From the NCBI GenBank assembly GCA_035578905.1, contig JAQJVL010000304.1, positions 740,501-804,500 of the forward strand: a DNA stretch of 64,000 nucleotides. The letters are read 5' to 3'. The translations under genes were made by a program, and so were the position numbers. Origin of the DNA: Stictocephala bisonia. Taxonomy: Eukaryota > Arthropoda > Insecta > Hemiptera > Membracidae. The notes beneath the pieces were generated by a model, which ran no database searches, was not told the origin of the DNA, and saw only the letters and a list, made by a program, of their open reading frames with translations. Of the stretch, positions 10,166-23,200 are shown piece by piece (positions within the stretch are counted from its first letter, which is position 1; each line of letters starts with the position of its first letter).

Positions 10166-12709
10166 TTTCCTTGTTAGTGCTGCATATATTTTAACTATTC
10201 ATATACGTACAGTTAAAAACGTCAAGGATAATTTGAATAAATAGACATGCAACAGTACCTTAACTCATCATTGGGTAGCTAAGTAAGTGTACACTTTTAC
10301 ATAACATTAAAATGTTTAAAGACATCTACTTTATTAGCTTTGAATCCTGAACCTATTTTAGTTCCACATGTCTACCTTATAAACCAAAATGCTTATTTGA
10401 TGATGAGAAGGAATTAAGATTTTTAGTAAATTCCATCCTATATTTTTTTTATCCAAAACAATCGTTAAAAATCATCGCAATTGATTTTGTATCACATGCA
10501 AATGCATATTTTGAAGTCTTACTATTCAACCTAACTCTTGACTGAAGCTATTAAACATGTTTTATGAAATGGCCCCCATTATGCAGTTAAACTTACTTTA
10601 AAGGTTTATTCGTTTAAAGTTATTTAAAAGAAGATGTCTTTGGTGAGTATGACCCCCCCCCCCCCAGGTACAAGGAGGCACTAACGTTCAATTAGGTACA
10701 ATCTACCACGTAGTTGGTGTGAGGTAAGAGTCTGTTTAAAATTGCTTGTCAACACTTTTAATATGACCAATCAAAGAATCTTTCCGATGGGCATTTTAAT
10801 ATTATAAGGTAAAATGTATGTATGACATAAAAGAGGAGAGAACGGTAAATTCAAAGAAAAGGAGGGAAGGTCACGAACATTTTTATAAATAATATTAAAA
10901 TTTTTCTTAAAAAGGTCATTATAAGGAAGGAATAGTTTAAAAAATATAAATAATTGATTTATCAATTGATTTAAAATCCAATCAGGATGTTTCGTAAATT
11001 TTTAGAAAAGTATCCTTCAGAAAAACGTATTTAAAACCAACTTATACCAAACAATATCTTTGACCACATATATATTCCTATGGAATAGAATACATAATGT
11101 ACATCTCACAGTTAACTCATTCAGAAGTATGTTACTCACACTAATTGGCTTGTTAAAATTAAGACATTCCTGATTCTGTTACATTCCTGAGATTATTTAG
11201 AAAGTAACCCATATCGTATGTCATAGTGTCATGTTGCGTCGGACGATAGCTGGACAATCCGATCTCTGCTACTGCTGACATATGTAAAACGTTCCCCATA
11301 CAGGTCACACATGCACTACCATATCTGGGTTAGCTACCTATCCTAACACGTTGCTTAAGTCATTCGGCATATAAATTTATAATACAGCGTTTATTTAATT
11401 TTTGCGACCCCACAACCAATGAATTTCCATTACTACTGTACCTGTAACCTGTGAGGAAAAGGAAGGTAATATTTTACGGTGATTGATTTTGAAAATCCAA
11501 AGTAAATTTAAAGACAGTACTTTATATTCAGCTACAAAACCATAGCTTATTTTTACTCATGCCACGTGTATTTAGATTATAAACATCAACTATTGTCCAT
11601 TACATCTTTATCTTTATAATTAAGACACTTGTCTTTACTAATCAGGGTTGCGCTAATAACAGCCATTAGTCAAGTCGGTAGATGCTTCACTTCATTCTGA
11701 CTGGTGTGTCACATTGCCTTGATACAGACATATTCTTGACACAGTGTAAAGTGAGATATAACACGTTGCAGGTGTCAAGTAGGGCATGGAGTACACGTAA
11801 TAACCTCTCCTACCTGCATTTGACATCTTTCTATTACTGAAACTCTGTACTGAAATAAAGTTCATAAAAATTACAAAAACTATTACAAATATTACAATAT
11901 ATTTGTGATATTGTGAACAATTCGTGATTACTATTAGTATCAAATTACAACTGGTTAAATTCAATAATATATTTTTTTTAATTTTATTTGAAAAGCCATA
12001 TTTCGTATACTACAATTTTACTAAATTTTATATATCTCATCAATTAAAATACGACAGATGATCATTAATATATTTTCTTCACAAAACATATTTCTATTTA
12101 TTTATGATTGTATTTCATCGTCGTTATGATTAAAACAAACTGCTAATCCCCTGGCCATTACCTAGTAAAAACAAAATAGAATTGATTATTCTACAAATAA
12201 ACAAATTGCACAATGTTTATCTAACCTAACTTATAATAAAACTTTATGTTTTAAAAAGTAATCTTTATTAAATTATATAGCTATACATTTTTCTATTATC
12301 ATTTCTAAATGATCCTATATCAGATCAGTTTTACTTTTTGCACGGAAAAACTATGGATAGTTGAAAATAGAATATAGACGACATAAATGTACAGTAGTTC
12401 TGATATATAAAAATAAACGACACATGATAAATATTTTTTAACATTACACATTTTGGAATATTTTCATCAGAGTTCCACAAAAAAACCAGAAGAATATAAA
12501 CTACTTTGGAGAGTCGATGGGGAAGTTTAAGTGTTTTATCTCTCTTTTAAACTAATACACAGAATTATATTTTCACTTTACTTGTACGTTTTTATCAATG
12601 ACGAATAGAAAAGTAGTGTATTTACTTTTTGTCTGATAACATAATAGTTTGCTGTGATCATATTTTTCCCCAGAGTAAATGAACATTATTAAAAATATAT
12701 TAAAATAAT
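10166..12709. other. Gene-free stretch with a C13 run
   Basis: A 13-base C homopolymer lies at 10653-10665. Otherwise it is AT-rich with short chance frames only (for example 10771-10965 and 11692-11964 on the minus strand). Confidence 0.5.
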
Positions 12710-13190
12710 GCCAAGAATAAAAAAGTCTTATCACTAGTTAAACCTAAACCCATCATAAAAAATTGGTGTTACTATAAGTAATTTGAATTTTGCCCGCTAA
12801 TTGGAAAATGACGACTTTGAACCACGTGATTGTAATATTTTTGAATAAAATGTGTATTTGTGAAACTGCAAGAGCTTTTCAACATTCAAATGAATAAAAA
12901 TAATGCATTATAAGTTAAGCTTTATTTTTGTAAATGGTAGAACACACCTCTTTTATAAATTTCTGAAACTTTCAGTGCTTATAGTGGTGAAACTGTTAAG
13001 TATATAAAAATAATATCCAGAGTAAAAAATTCTTAGAATTACTAGTGAAACCTAAATCTATCATAAAACGTAGGGGTTTCTAGTAGAAATTTCAAAGTTG
13101 ACCGCCATATTGGAAAGTGGCGAAAGAATGTTAATGCTCATTAAAATCTGACCTATGTAATTTTAATGAGCATAAATAATGAGGATTATT
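12710..13190 (+). repeat. Pair of diverged direct repeats, ~300 bp apart
   Basis: The segment near 12710-12915 and that near 13005-13190 share an order of phrases: TCTTATCACTAGTTAAACCTAAACC versus a related GAATTACTAGTGAAACCTAAATC version, then ATCATAAAA, then a CCGC-containing stretch and TTGGAAA. Both copies are eroded. They are probably two remnants of one unclassified repeat. The sequence to the right ends in GATCACCCTCTATAT near 13257-13271, which resembles a transposon end, but its partner was not found. Confidence 0.5.
13134..13173. repeat. Perfect 14-bp hairpin
   Basis: ATGCTCATTAAAAT at 13134-13147 is matched by its exact complement at 13160-13173, with a 12-base loop. It lies within the second of the diverged direct repeats; the first copy lacks it. 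Confidence 0.75.
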
Positions 13191-13401
13191 CCCCCATTTA
13201 AAGTTTGATATAAAATCAATACTTTTTGAGATCCCAATTTTGGCCACCTTAACTTGATCACCCTCTATATGCAGTTTGGAAGATTATCCATTCAGTACTC
13301 CCTACAAAAATCACTTATATGACGTATTGATATAGCAATAGGCTTACATATAAAATTACAAAGACCATTCCGAAGAAGTGTTATCAGTTCATAGACACTT
13401 A

Positions 13402-14060
13402 GTAATAGTAAGGTATAGAATACTAACTAAAGCTTGACTGTAACTTTTAATATATGCTGTGACATTAAAATCTTGAAATTGTCTACAAAGCAGTGTTAAT
13501 ACATACTTAAAACTTTTATGACAGTTTTTACTTTGTAATGAGAAAACGTTTCATTGAGTTCCTCGTAAGACAGGGGTACCCTAGTCGAATTTATGTAAAG
13601 ATAATATTTAATATGATATAATATGCCTTGATAGTAATACATTCATAACTATAAAGCGATAGATAGTAAAAAAACCATTAACATAAAGTTTAAAATCAAT
13701 AAGTGTAAGATAAAATTCTACTGTTTTTACTATTATTATTGTTATTGTTTTGACACACAACACACAATGACAAATTCGAAAAAATATTTGAACATATGCT
13801 AAATTACAAATCTCAATAAAATTCTTGTAAAGAAAATTACACAAACTTATATATAATTATAAAATATAGGATTCTTTATGTAATAACTAATATTTTTACT
13901 GATATTTAGTAATATTAAGGTATTCTATTACCTTCTATTATTACTATTAGGTATTCTATTTTAATAGTAAGATACTAACTAAATCTTAACTAAGAATACA
14001 TGCTGCGACATTAAATGTTTAAATTCGTCTACAAAGCAAGGTTAGATACAACTAACTATA
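13402..14060 (+). repeat. Diverged ~100-bp direct repeat (13402-13505 and 13962-14060)
   Basis: Both copies share AATAGTAAG, GATACTAACTAAA or a close variant, ATGCTGYGACATTAAA and GTCTACAAAGCA in the same order and spacing. They lie 560 bases apart. The intervening DNA contains the minus-strand chance frame 13608-13844. The copies may be long terminal or flanking remnants of an old element. Confidence 0.6.
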
Positions 14061-14077
14061 TAAAAGGCTATTTACGT

Positions 14078-14408
14078 GCGTCATCAGTGTGCGTACATTG
14101 TGGGATTGCAGCAAAGGTGTGCAGTTAGCTACAGGCTGTTGTGTGGTGGAATTCATTACACACGCTGTGATGAGATTCACTCGTTGTACATAGAGGCAAT
14201 CACCGACTTAGTGGATATTACGTGATTACATTCTATTTGCATGCGTCATCAGTGTGCGTACATTGTGGGATTGCAGTAAAGGTGTGTAGTTAGCTACAGG
14301 CTGTTGTTTGGTGGAATTCATTACACACGCTGTGATGAGACTTACTAGTTATACAAAGAGGCAATCACCGACTAAGCGGATATTTCGTGATTACACTATA
14401 GTTACATG
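14078..14408 (+). repeat. Tandem duplication, two copies of a 165-bp unit
   Basis: The unit beginning GCGTCATCAGTGTGCGTACA starts at 14078 and again at 14243, so the period is 165. The copies are nearly identical over the first ~105 bases, and differ by scattered substitutions in the last third. The unit is markedly less AT-rich than its surroundings. It encodes no open frame. It may be the start of a satellite or a fragment of a larger repeat. Confidence 0.9.
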
Positions 14409-15462
14409 CTGATTAAACAGATACTGTTAATGAAAATGTTTGTTGAGTTCAACTTATATCAAGACTAACAAATACTAGACAGCTAACTAAAGTACATTCG
14501 AGTATTTTCATATTATAAACTTGTCTACATTTATTAAAAGCTGCCATAATATTATTTAAGGACCATTGATATGTATATATACAATTTATTTGTAGTTAGT
14601 TAATTATGAATTATTAAATTTTGTCATAACCACATTATTTAACAAATAAAACGTCCTTGTGTTGTTTGTTAATGACGTGATGAATGTTAATTAATGATGC
14701 TTAGGGAAGTGTCAATGTTTAAAATATGTAGTTGAATAATTAAAAAAATTAAATATTGATTGACTATACTACATTCCGTATAGAAGGCACGTTGAGTAAC
14801 ACTTTATAAAAACATGTGATAAGGAGAAAAAATTGATGACTAAACAAGAACAGGTACAGTACATTAATTTTAACTATTAACGTTTTTAATGGAGTAGGAA
14901 ATAGAAGCTGTGTAAATTAAAACTCAATAAACTTGTTGATGGTCAATCTGAAACACCTATTAGGATATATCACAAAAAAATTGTATTTTGGTAACTGTGA
15001 TGGTTATTTAAATAGTCAAGAATGGTAAACAAAATAAACTATTTAGAAATATCTGTCAATATTTGCATCTTAGGGTATTTTATTAAAATGCTCCTTATAA
15101 GTATGCACTGTGATATAAGTACAAAAGCTATAAAATTGTACTTAATGTATTGAATACATTATTAATCAATAACTGTGTATTCAAGCTAATTACCAGGTGC
15201 ATTGGCTTACAACTGCGTAAATGTTACGTTACAGTTTCCTTGAAGAGTTAAGTATTCTAATAAAACTGCACAACACTGATATATAAATTGTTCATAAAGG
15301 GTAATATAGTTCAAATTATTTTCATGGCTTTAACGAAATCTTCCGTTAACACGTACTATTTAATTTGTTTACCTCGTTCTCTAAAATCTGTAAGTGCTCT
15401 ATTTATTTCTTGCTTATTTATTTGTAGTTTTAAGCACAAGTAATTCCTACTTTACTTGGATA
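14409..15462. other. AT-rich stretch without a recognisable gene
   Basis: No coding frame, RNA gene or strong repeat was recognised between the tandem duplication and the foldback element. Confidence 0.5.
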
Positions 15463-15464
15463 TA

Positions 15465-15753
15465 CAGGGTTGGGCAAAAGTCTGGAATATATTTATTAAT
15501 TTCAAAACTATTGAAAGAAATGTAATGAAACTTTGCAGCTATGTACCCTATACCAAATATTTAGACATATTTAATTTGTTTTTCGCATAGCCAGGCGATG
15601 GCCCATGAAGGTAGACTTAAACATTTTAAACATAAGCCTACCTCGAGTTGTACCTGGTTTTAAAGTTCTTTGTTTGTAAAACACAAGAGTGCAAAGCTGC
15701 GGTCAAAAGAGTGACCAATTCGCAAAACACTGCTATTCAAAGAATTTAACGTC
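15465..15753 (+). repeat. Foldback element, left terminal arm (A)
   Basis: This arm is complementary to both arms on the right over nearly its full length. It includes the shared block GTAATGAAACTTTGCAGC, the block GTAAAACACAAGAGTG and the inner end GAATTTAACGTC. Confidence 0.85.
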
Positions 15754-16080
15754 ATATTACTAATTATTCTCAGTTTTACGGCTATTTATTTAACATTTTC
15801 GAGTCCCTGTTGCTGAGTATGTTGTCGATTGTTAACAATTGTAACAAATGACTGAGTATTAATAATAGATATGCAACTCAAATAAGATAAAAATGAGAAA
15901 CAATTATTCAAACACTATTGACAGTAGGTTTACCTGAAATAGTTAAAGAATATTACTATAGTAATTTGTTACTTATTTTCGGTGAAATTTAATTTCTAAT
16001 ATTAAGTCAGATAAATTATAGTTCTACACAGCAATAGATAGTAACTATCTTATCCTTGTCTTAAGCAGTGTTAGTGATAT

Positions 16081-16341
16081 GACATTAAATTATTTGAGAA
16101 GCTATATTTTCTAACTTGGTCATCCTTTTGACTTCAAGTTTACACTCTTGTGTTTTACAAGGAAACGCCTTTAAAATGAGGTATAATTCGAGGTAGGCTT
16201 ACTTTATGAATGTTTAAGACTTCCTTCCTGGGCCATTCTCTGGACATGAAAAAAAAAACAAGTAAAATATATGCAAATGTTTCGTATAGGGACAAATACA
16301 GAGCTGCAAAGTTTCATTACTTTTCTTCTAATATTTTAAAA

Positions 16342-16378
<37 letters not shown>

Positions 16379-16396
16379 AGCCTTTTGCCCAACCCT
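16081..16396 (-). repeat. Foldback element, inner right arm (B), with (AT)n expansion
   Basis: This is an inverted copy of arm A and a direct copy of arm C. It carries an (AT)15 microsatellite at 16346-16375 near its outer end, absent from A. It keeps the ~35-base block around CCTACCTCGA (AGGTAGGC on this strand) that C lacks. Confidence 0.85.
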
Positions 16397-16659
16397 GACA
16401 TTAAATTCTTTGAGTGGCTGTATGTTCTGACTGAGTCAGCCTTTTGACCGCAGGTTTGCACTCTTGTGTTTTACAAACAAAGAACTTTAAAATCAGTCAG
16501 AAGTCTTCCTTCATTAGGCATCACCTGGCTATGGGAAAAATAAGTAAAATATGTCTAAATGTTTGTTATAGGGACATGTACATAACTGCTAAGTTTCATT
16601 ACATTTCTTTCAATGGTTTTGAAATTAATAAATATATATCAGACTTTTGCCCAACTCTG
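16397..16659 (-). repeat. Foldback element, outer right arm (C)
   Basis: This is an inverted copy of arm A and tandem to B. By eye it matches A more closely than B does (for example the TTCTTTGTTTGTAAAAC and TGCGGTCAAAAG blocks), but it lacks a short internal block present in A and B. Confidence 0.85.
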
Positions 16660-16796
16660 TATAGAGGAAAGTGTATGACTGGTGTTCTGACTTACTCTGA
16701 TGCCAATGTGTGAATGGTATGGAATAATTAAGTCATAAGTATTTTAATGTGCGTCAATTTAACAAAATAACAGTGTATTGTTGCATTGGCTAGTGC

Positions 16797-17260
16797 AAAG
16801 ACAGAAATATGGAAACGCTTTCACAACTTTCGTATACATTCACTTGTAAAATGGCAACTCTCCCATACATTATTTGATCATTTAATTTGATGGATACCAT
16901 AAAGTGTAATTTGTTCTTGGAATAATTACTTAAAACCGTGAGATCACAAGCAATTATTATTGATCGAAGTAGGTTACCTTGATATTAAAATGACCACTAC
17001 TCTGGAAAGGATAAACTTTTCGAAGTTCGGATTGGGGCTGTTTTAATTTCCCCTGAGTAGACCATTAATTTGATGCCAAACTAGACCTAGGCTTACGTAG
17101 ATGATTTCCGTTCAACTCCTCGTGAGCTATCTCCCTGAAAAGATAACAAGACGCTAATAAAGTCAAAAAGTAGGTTCTTTGTAACCGTGATGATGTACAA
17201 GATTTCAATTTTACAAGTGAAGCTATACAAAAGTTGGAAAAGCGTTTCTTTATATTTTTA
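16797..17260 (-). mobile_element. MITE family 2, degraded copy
   Basis: The ends carry TATGGAAACGCTTTCACAAC (16809-16828) and, inverted, GTTGGAAAAGCGTTTC (17233-17248). Internal blocks are the reverse complement of the copy at 25.5 kb: the CTTTGTAACCGTGATGATGT region near 17176-17195 and GGAAAGGATAAACTTTTCGA near 17003-17022. The terminal CAGGG is eroded here. No coding capacity is visible. Confidence 0.75.
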
Positions 17261-20200
17261 AGTATTGATATGTATGCTTAACCCCCACCCTTAACTTTTT
17301 TTATTTTTAGATATTTTAAATAAATGTTCCATAATCTTCCTGAATATATGATTATACGCCAGTAAGGGTAGTTTTAACAGTTTTACTTTCAGTGTGTGTA
17401 GGGGGAAAAAAATTATCAAATAGTATTTAAAATATTTAAATATATTATACACAGGTCTTGATAACAAAAATAGCATACCTTCCTAAGATATAATAGTGGT
17501 TCAAAACTATGATGAATATGAAAATCCTCTTTTGCAAACGGCATACTACTCAAAGTGCTATTTGTTAGTATACTTATTTCTTATATCAATATATGCATTG
17601 CAATAATGTAAGAGAGTCATATTATCAATTTATATTTATTGATAGTTAAATAAATTCGTGCTTTAAATAGACATATTGATGATAAATGAGTGAAACGTTA
17701 AATAGCATACTTCCATGTTTAACTAAGCATACCCTTCTTATATGGCTCCATGAAACATTGTGACTGTTACAAACGGACAACAAGTTCAGAGGAATTACTT
17801 GGTCTTAATTAACTTTTCAACGTAACTCTTCCCTATAACTCCATTACAAGTCACTAGATCTTAAACAAGATTAGATCTAGTTACTGGTTACAGGGTTGAA
17901 CTCCGTCTTCCATCATTTACCAAACAAACTTCCAGTAATTACATTGTTAATTTTGTACGGCGTGGTATATTATTAAATAATATATCCTACATTATAATGG
18001 ACACTTAATCTAACTATCGTTATTATTTTGATTGTGCTTCTTTTAATGTACCATTTGAGTTTGACTACATGATGAAAAATGTCCACAATGGAGGATAATA
18101 TGGTTAATTTCAAACATTTATAGAGATTATAAAGTTTGATAAGAAAAAACAAATGTGTTCTTCCACGCCATATATATAAAAACAAACTATATATATTTTA
18201 GTGATCATTCAGCCAAACCTAAAATATTACAAACATACAGATATGTATAGATTTGCGCTATATAAAGTCTTAAATGTCAGCTCTATAAAAAATAGTTACT
18301 TTCACTTCCATGGTAAAATTCAAATGTTTCCTAAACTAAAACCAAGTAACTCAATGGAATGAAGATTTGTTTACTGAACCCTTTTGTTTGAATCGTGAAA
18401 AATCATAGCATCTAAATTTCAAATTTAAAGATAAAAAGCCTCCTTTCGAATAAAAAAAATACTTGTTCCAAACAGATTTCTATATTTCAAGTACAAAGTT
18501 GTAAAATTCATATCAATAAACATTAACAAACAAGTCAAACGAAACCAACCTTACCCACATACTGTGTACTCTGCACTTACCTGTCATAATGACTGGCATT
18601 TCACTGAAATTCCACTGTCAGTTTTGATATGGTAGATTAGTCATTTGACGTTCAGAGGAAATGGGAAAAGATGTAACTGTAAATATGTATATATTTTCGT
18701 TACAAAACCGTTTTATGTTTGATTGTATACAAACTAGTTTAACTCTTTGCTGTCGTAACTATTGACAGTACAATTAGTTATTCCCAGATCTGCAGATTTA
18801 AGGATTGTACCTTATTCATCCGTTTGGACGAAAAATGCAGGCTACATTTTATAATACATTTAAGACACTTTATTTCTTTATCGTGAAATTTTAACGTGAA
18901 CGAAAAAGTATTATTATATTAGTAGTTCATAAATGGTGTCATTTTAATCCATCACCTAATTTGGGTTATGTATAAGAAAAAAAGATTCAATGTTATTAAT
19001 TAAATCCATGTCAGTAAATTTTTACTATATATATGCGAATCTTTTTAGTATATGAGTATATGCCATTATGTTATCAACTATCAATACAACTCAGAATGAT
19101 ACACTTAACACACGTTATTTTTCAACATATTATTAAAGTTGTCATATATTACACAAACTTTATGGCACTTCATCAAGATCAATACTAAATATGTTTTAAT
19201 TCAATTGACAATATAAAAAAGTACCGAAAGGAAGAAAAACAATATAATTTGTAGAAAATGCAACTGGAACTTTTAGAATTATTACTTGAATGGTTCTCTC
19301 AAATTACAAAAGAGGCCACTTATCATTAACTTGACATAAACCATCATCAGTAAATCATGTTGTCTGTTAACATTGGACACTATGTTCCTATTCAAGCCCA
19401 AATAAAATAGGGAATGAACTAAGTGGAATTAGAAGGTTAGAAGTAGTCATAAAATTACAGTATTACATTCCTAATCGCCATATAAAACATAGTTATTTAA
19501 TTTATTATTATTTAATAAGTACTTATTTTGGTTATCAAAGAAATGTTGTGTGATAAGAACGGTCAGGGAAAGGAAGATAAATCAGCCCTTTCAGTCCTAA
19601 TAAGTGCACATAAAATGGAGCATGACACCTTGCCTCCAATAACTGCGTAAAAAGTAGTTTAGTAACATCTTTTTATGTACTGAGGTGTGCTTAGTAGCTG
19701 TTTAGAATGTTATTTAATAACATAATAACATATGTTTATACATTGAGTGAGGGACCATCTAGTGTAGTGCCTCATATAGTCATGATGAGTGGCTGATTAA
19801 ATAAGTGAGTGTAGGGTGAGTGGTGCGTTGAGAAGTGATATGTAGCAAGGGAGAATGTCTGTTAGTTGTGATTGAGTGTGATGACGGACTGTTGGAATGA
19901 ATTATTTAATATAATTACGTGAATAAACGGTGCATTGTACCCTATCATTGTATTCTAATATATTTACTCAAATCACTGTTTTAAATATGGGTGATGGCCT
20001 CTTGTTTAAGATAGTGTTTTTTCCACTAAAATATATTTGTTATATACCTGTACTATTTTAAAAATCTAAAAAGTAAAATATATTTATCAATTAAAATGTA
20101 TTAATTATTTAACAAAACTACAGAGCTTCTGTGTCAATCCCCATTAGGGTCGTATCTGTTATTATATTAAAATATATATTTTTTTATTGTATTTCACTGT

Positions 20201-23200
20201 ATTCATTTCCCGTATTGTTTATTGGGTATTATAAATATAATATCACTCCTCACAGATTTAACGTACAATATATAAATGCACACATAAAATCTATAATCTG
20301 GGTATATAACGTGTATTACTGACAATGTTTTTGTTGAAAGATAAAAGCCCATTAAGTTTAACTCACAATAAACAAATGTATCTAATATAGTATAATTTTC
20401 AGAGATTTAGAGCATTGACATATAGGACCAGTCTACTTTTAATATGACATCTAGAGAGGCAGGCTGGATGGTATCACATAGAGGTACTTCACTCTTGATA
20501 GCTCTTTTACACCTTCCAACACCATTAAGTTGATACTAAGTACGTGGATATGGTTTTAAAACATTTTTGAATGGTAATAAGCACTAGTACTAATATTGAT
20601 ATAAAGTACCAAGTCAGTTGACATTAGTTATTAGGTTAGTATTCGAATAAAAAGCCAGTAACAGTTGCTTTCCTTTAATTATAAACTACGTGAATGTGTG
20701 TGGAATTTTAATTGCGTGGCTCGTTGAAGCTATACACTTTTTTAAAAAACGTTTTACACGTACAAGGTCTACAATGTACATGACGTAGTAATTATGAAAT
20801 ATATTACTTTAGTGCTATACACACTACTGAAAATAAATGTCATGTTAATTGACATAACATATTTTTATAATCTTATTAAAAATGTTTCCTTAATGAAATA
20901 TAACAAGTTAACTTTTAAAACAATACATGTTCCTACACTTAATCATGTTATACTGTTACCATTAAAGCTACATAATGCTCTCTAATTTATTGTTCTAAGT
21001 GATTGGACATTGACAAACAGCAAATTTCTTCTCTGAGTATTAGTTCAATGTGTATTTTATTTGCGCTCTTGTTCATGTGTGAACGTACACTTTTTTAACG
21101 ATTATTTGGTCAAGCAAATGATCATTAACTATTTATTTCTATAATTTATACATTTTTGTGTATATCTTGTACGTAATTTCGGGAAAATACCTACTGTAGG
21201 GCTATGTAAGGTATTCATACCACACAACCTCAGCTTCCATCCCAGTTTGATTATTTTAGAATATGTTTAACGCATGGAGATTCTTGCTCATGTAATTTTC
21301 TTGGCTCAATTCAGTCCTTCTCTCAACTGTCTGAGTACTCATACAACTGCTTTAAACCATCTATCAGAAGTAGTTTTTTAAAGAAAAATACTATAATATT
21401 ACCTGTCTTATATGATTTTTGGAATTCTTAATGATAACTAAATAGTTTTTTTTTTTAGAATATTACGTTTTTTCACATGCAATACAAATGAACGTCACGT
21501 AACATTATATATTACAAGATAAGTACAAAAGGTACAGATTTAATGTGATTGATTTTGGTAAACTACACTTACAAGAGGGGCCCAAAAAAAACATTTAATG
21601 TAAGGGAAAATAACACTAAAAGTTTGAGATGTAGACATGACTCAATATTATGTATCTGAGGAAGACGTTTCAGTAAATAAATGAGACAACACATAATTAT
21701 TTTCAACATTCAAGTCTTTAGTGTTTTAAAAATACAATTAAATTAAAAGTTACGGTAAAGTTAGGCATTCTTAGTAATATACAGTTTAACAACCAATTTA
21801 CAAGTAAATTGTTGTCAAGACCCTTTTTAGTAAATAAGATTTAACAGCTCCATTTAAAACAGTTAATTTAGCTAAAAGTAGTTATAAAGTTGACGAGTGA
21901 TTGTTAAATACTTCGTAAGAGATAAAATCCCACGTATTTGGTATCATTATACATGTATATTAACAAATCTCTTGTTTTATTATTAAACTTTCGGATCGTT
22001 ACTAAACTACATTTATGTTTTTGTTAATTTAAATGTAGGTAAAATTCTAATTTTCCTATGAATATTACATTTAGACGCCAAAATGTATACTTATATAAAA
22101 TAAAAATCCAAGACACTATGAGAAATGGCTTTCTTACTCTTCTTAATCTTTCATCTCACTGTGCGGATACTGAGCTTACATTTTATATAGCTGTTTTTAG
22201 TTTCTAAAATAAAAAAATATAGGTTATTATGTGTTCATTTTTACCTCAAATTAAAAAATATTACATGTTGAATAGTTTATGTACGAGTATATTTTATGCT
22301 ATCATGAATATTTTGTGAAAACTTATATTCAGGGTATAAATTGTAAGAACCTCTTTCCTGATTCCAAGTATTTGCTCAGAGTTTTGACCATATGCACCAC
22401 TGACATTGCCGACGCATAAAACACTGAATGATCAAAAATGATGTTCTTTATTGAAAGTATTGTATTGAAAGTAAGAAGGTGATCTTTAAGAATGTATAAT
22501 TTTTTCACACTTTTTTTTTAGTAAGTGGTTAGTCGATGTTAAATATGATTGTGTCTCTCATTTTATTCTGTTATTACTCATCAATAATTGTTCAAACAAT
22601 GTTCAGTAGTATTGCTTTTTATATAAATGTGATATTTCTAGTTTAAGATTATTTCGTAAGTCTGGCCTGATTATTTTTCATTTATAAATGTACATCTATA
22701 ATTCTAAATACTAGGAAGATAACATTTTCATGCTAACTGACTTATTGATTTTACTACGTTTTGTTATTAAAAAGTCCTTTTTTTATTCATATAAAGAACT
22801 AATGTTTTGTTTATTAAAACCTAAGTCTAGTATAAATTAATAGTTTAAATTTTCATTTAAAAAATTTAATAAGATCTGTCTTACTATAGCACTTAGTCAC
22901 AAATAAATGGGTGCTATACACATGAAGTTATAATTATTATTTTATTTAAATATATTATTTATTTAGTTTGATTTTTTTCTCCAGAATCACTAATGTCAAA
23001 AATACACAAATGTTTTCGTACACTTCGTGCATAGTATTTTTCTTTTCACACTTTTAGGGCTGTAGAATTTCGCAAGTGCATTATTTTTATTGCTCCTTTT
23101 TCTTCATTAATTTCTAAAAAATAATTGCTCACAGACTTTACATTAAAAGATAATTTAAATAATGGATGAAAATGAAAAAAAATTGTTTTTAAACGTATAG

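Larger units (their letters stand above)
15465..16659. mobile_element. Foldback MITE with ~290-bp terminal inverted arms, TA-flanked
   Basis: The left arm (15465-15753) starts CAGGGTTGGGCAAAAGTC. The outermost right arm (16397-16659, inverted) ends with the complement of CAGAGTTGGGCAAAAGTC. TA dinucleotides flank both outer ends (15463-15464 and 16660-16661), as expected for Tc1/mariner-type insertion. A further inverted arm sits at 16081-16396. The unique centre is 15754-16080. No transposase is present, so it is non-autonomous. The plus-strand open frames at 16210-16398 and 16444-16713 are parallel readings of the two right arms and not genes. Confidence 0.8.

Noticed and set aside
16210..16713. 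Two similar plus-strand frames (62 and 89 codons)
   Set aside because: Their similarity to each other comes from the duplicated right arms of the foldback element.
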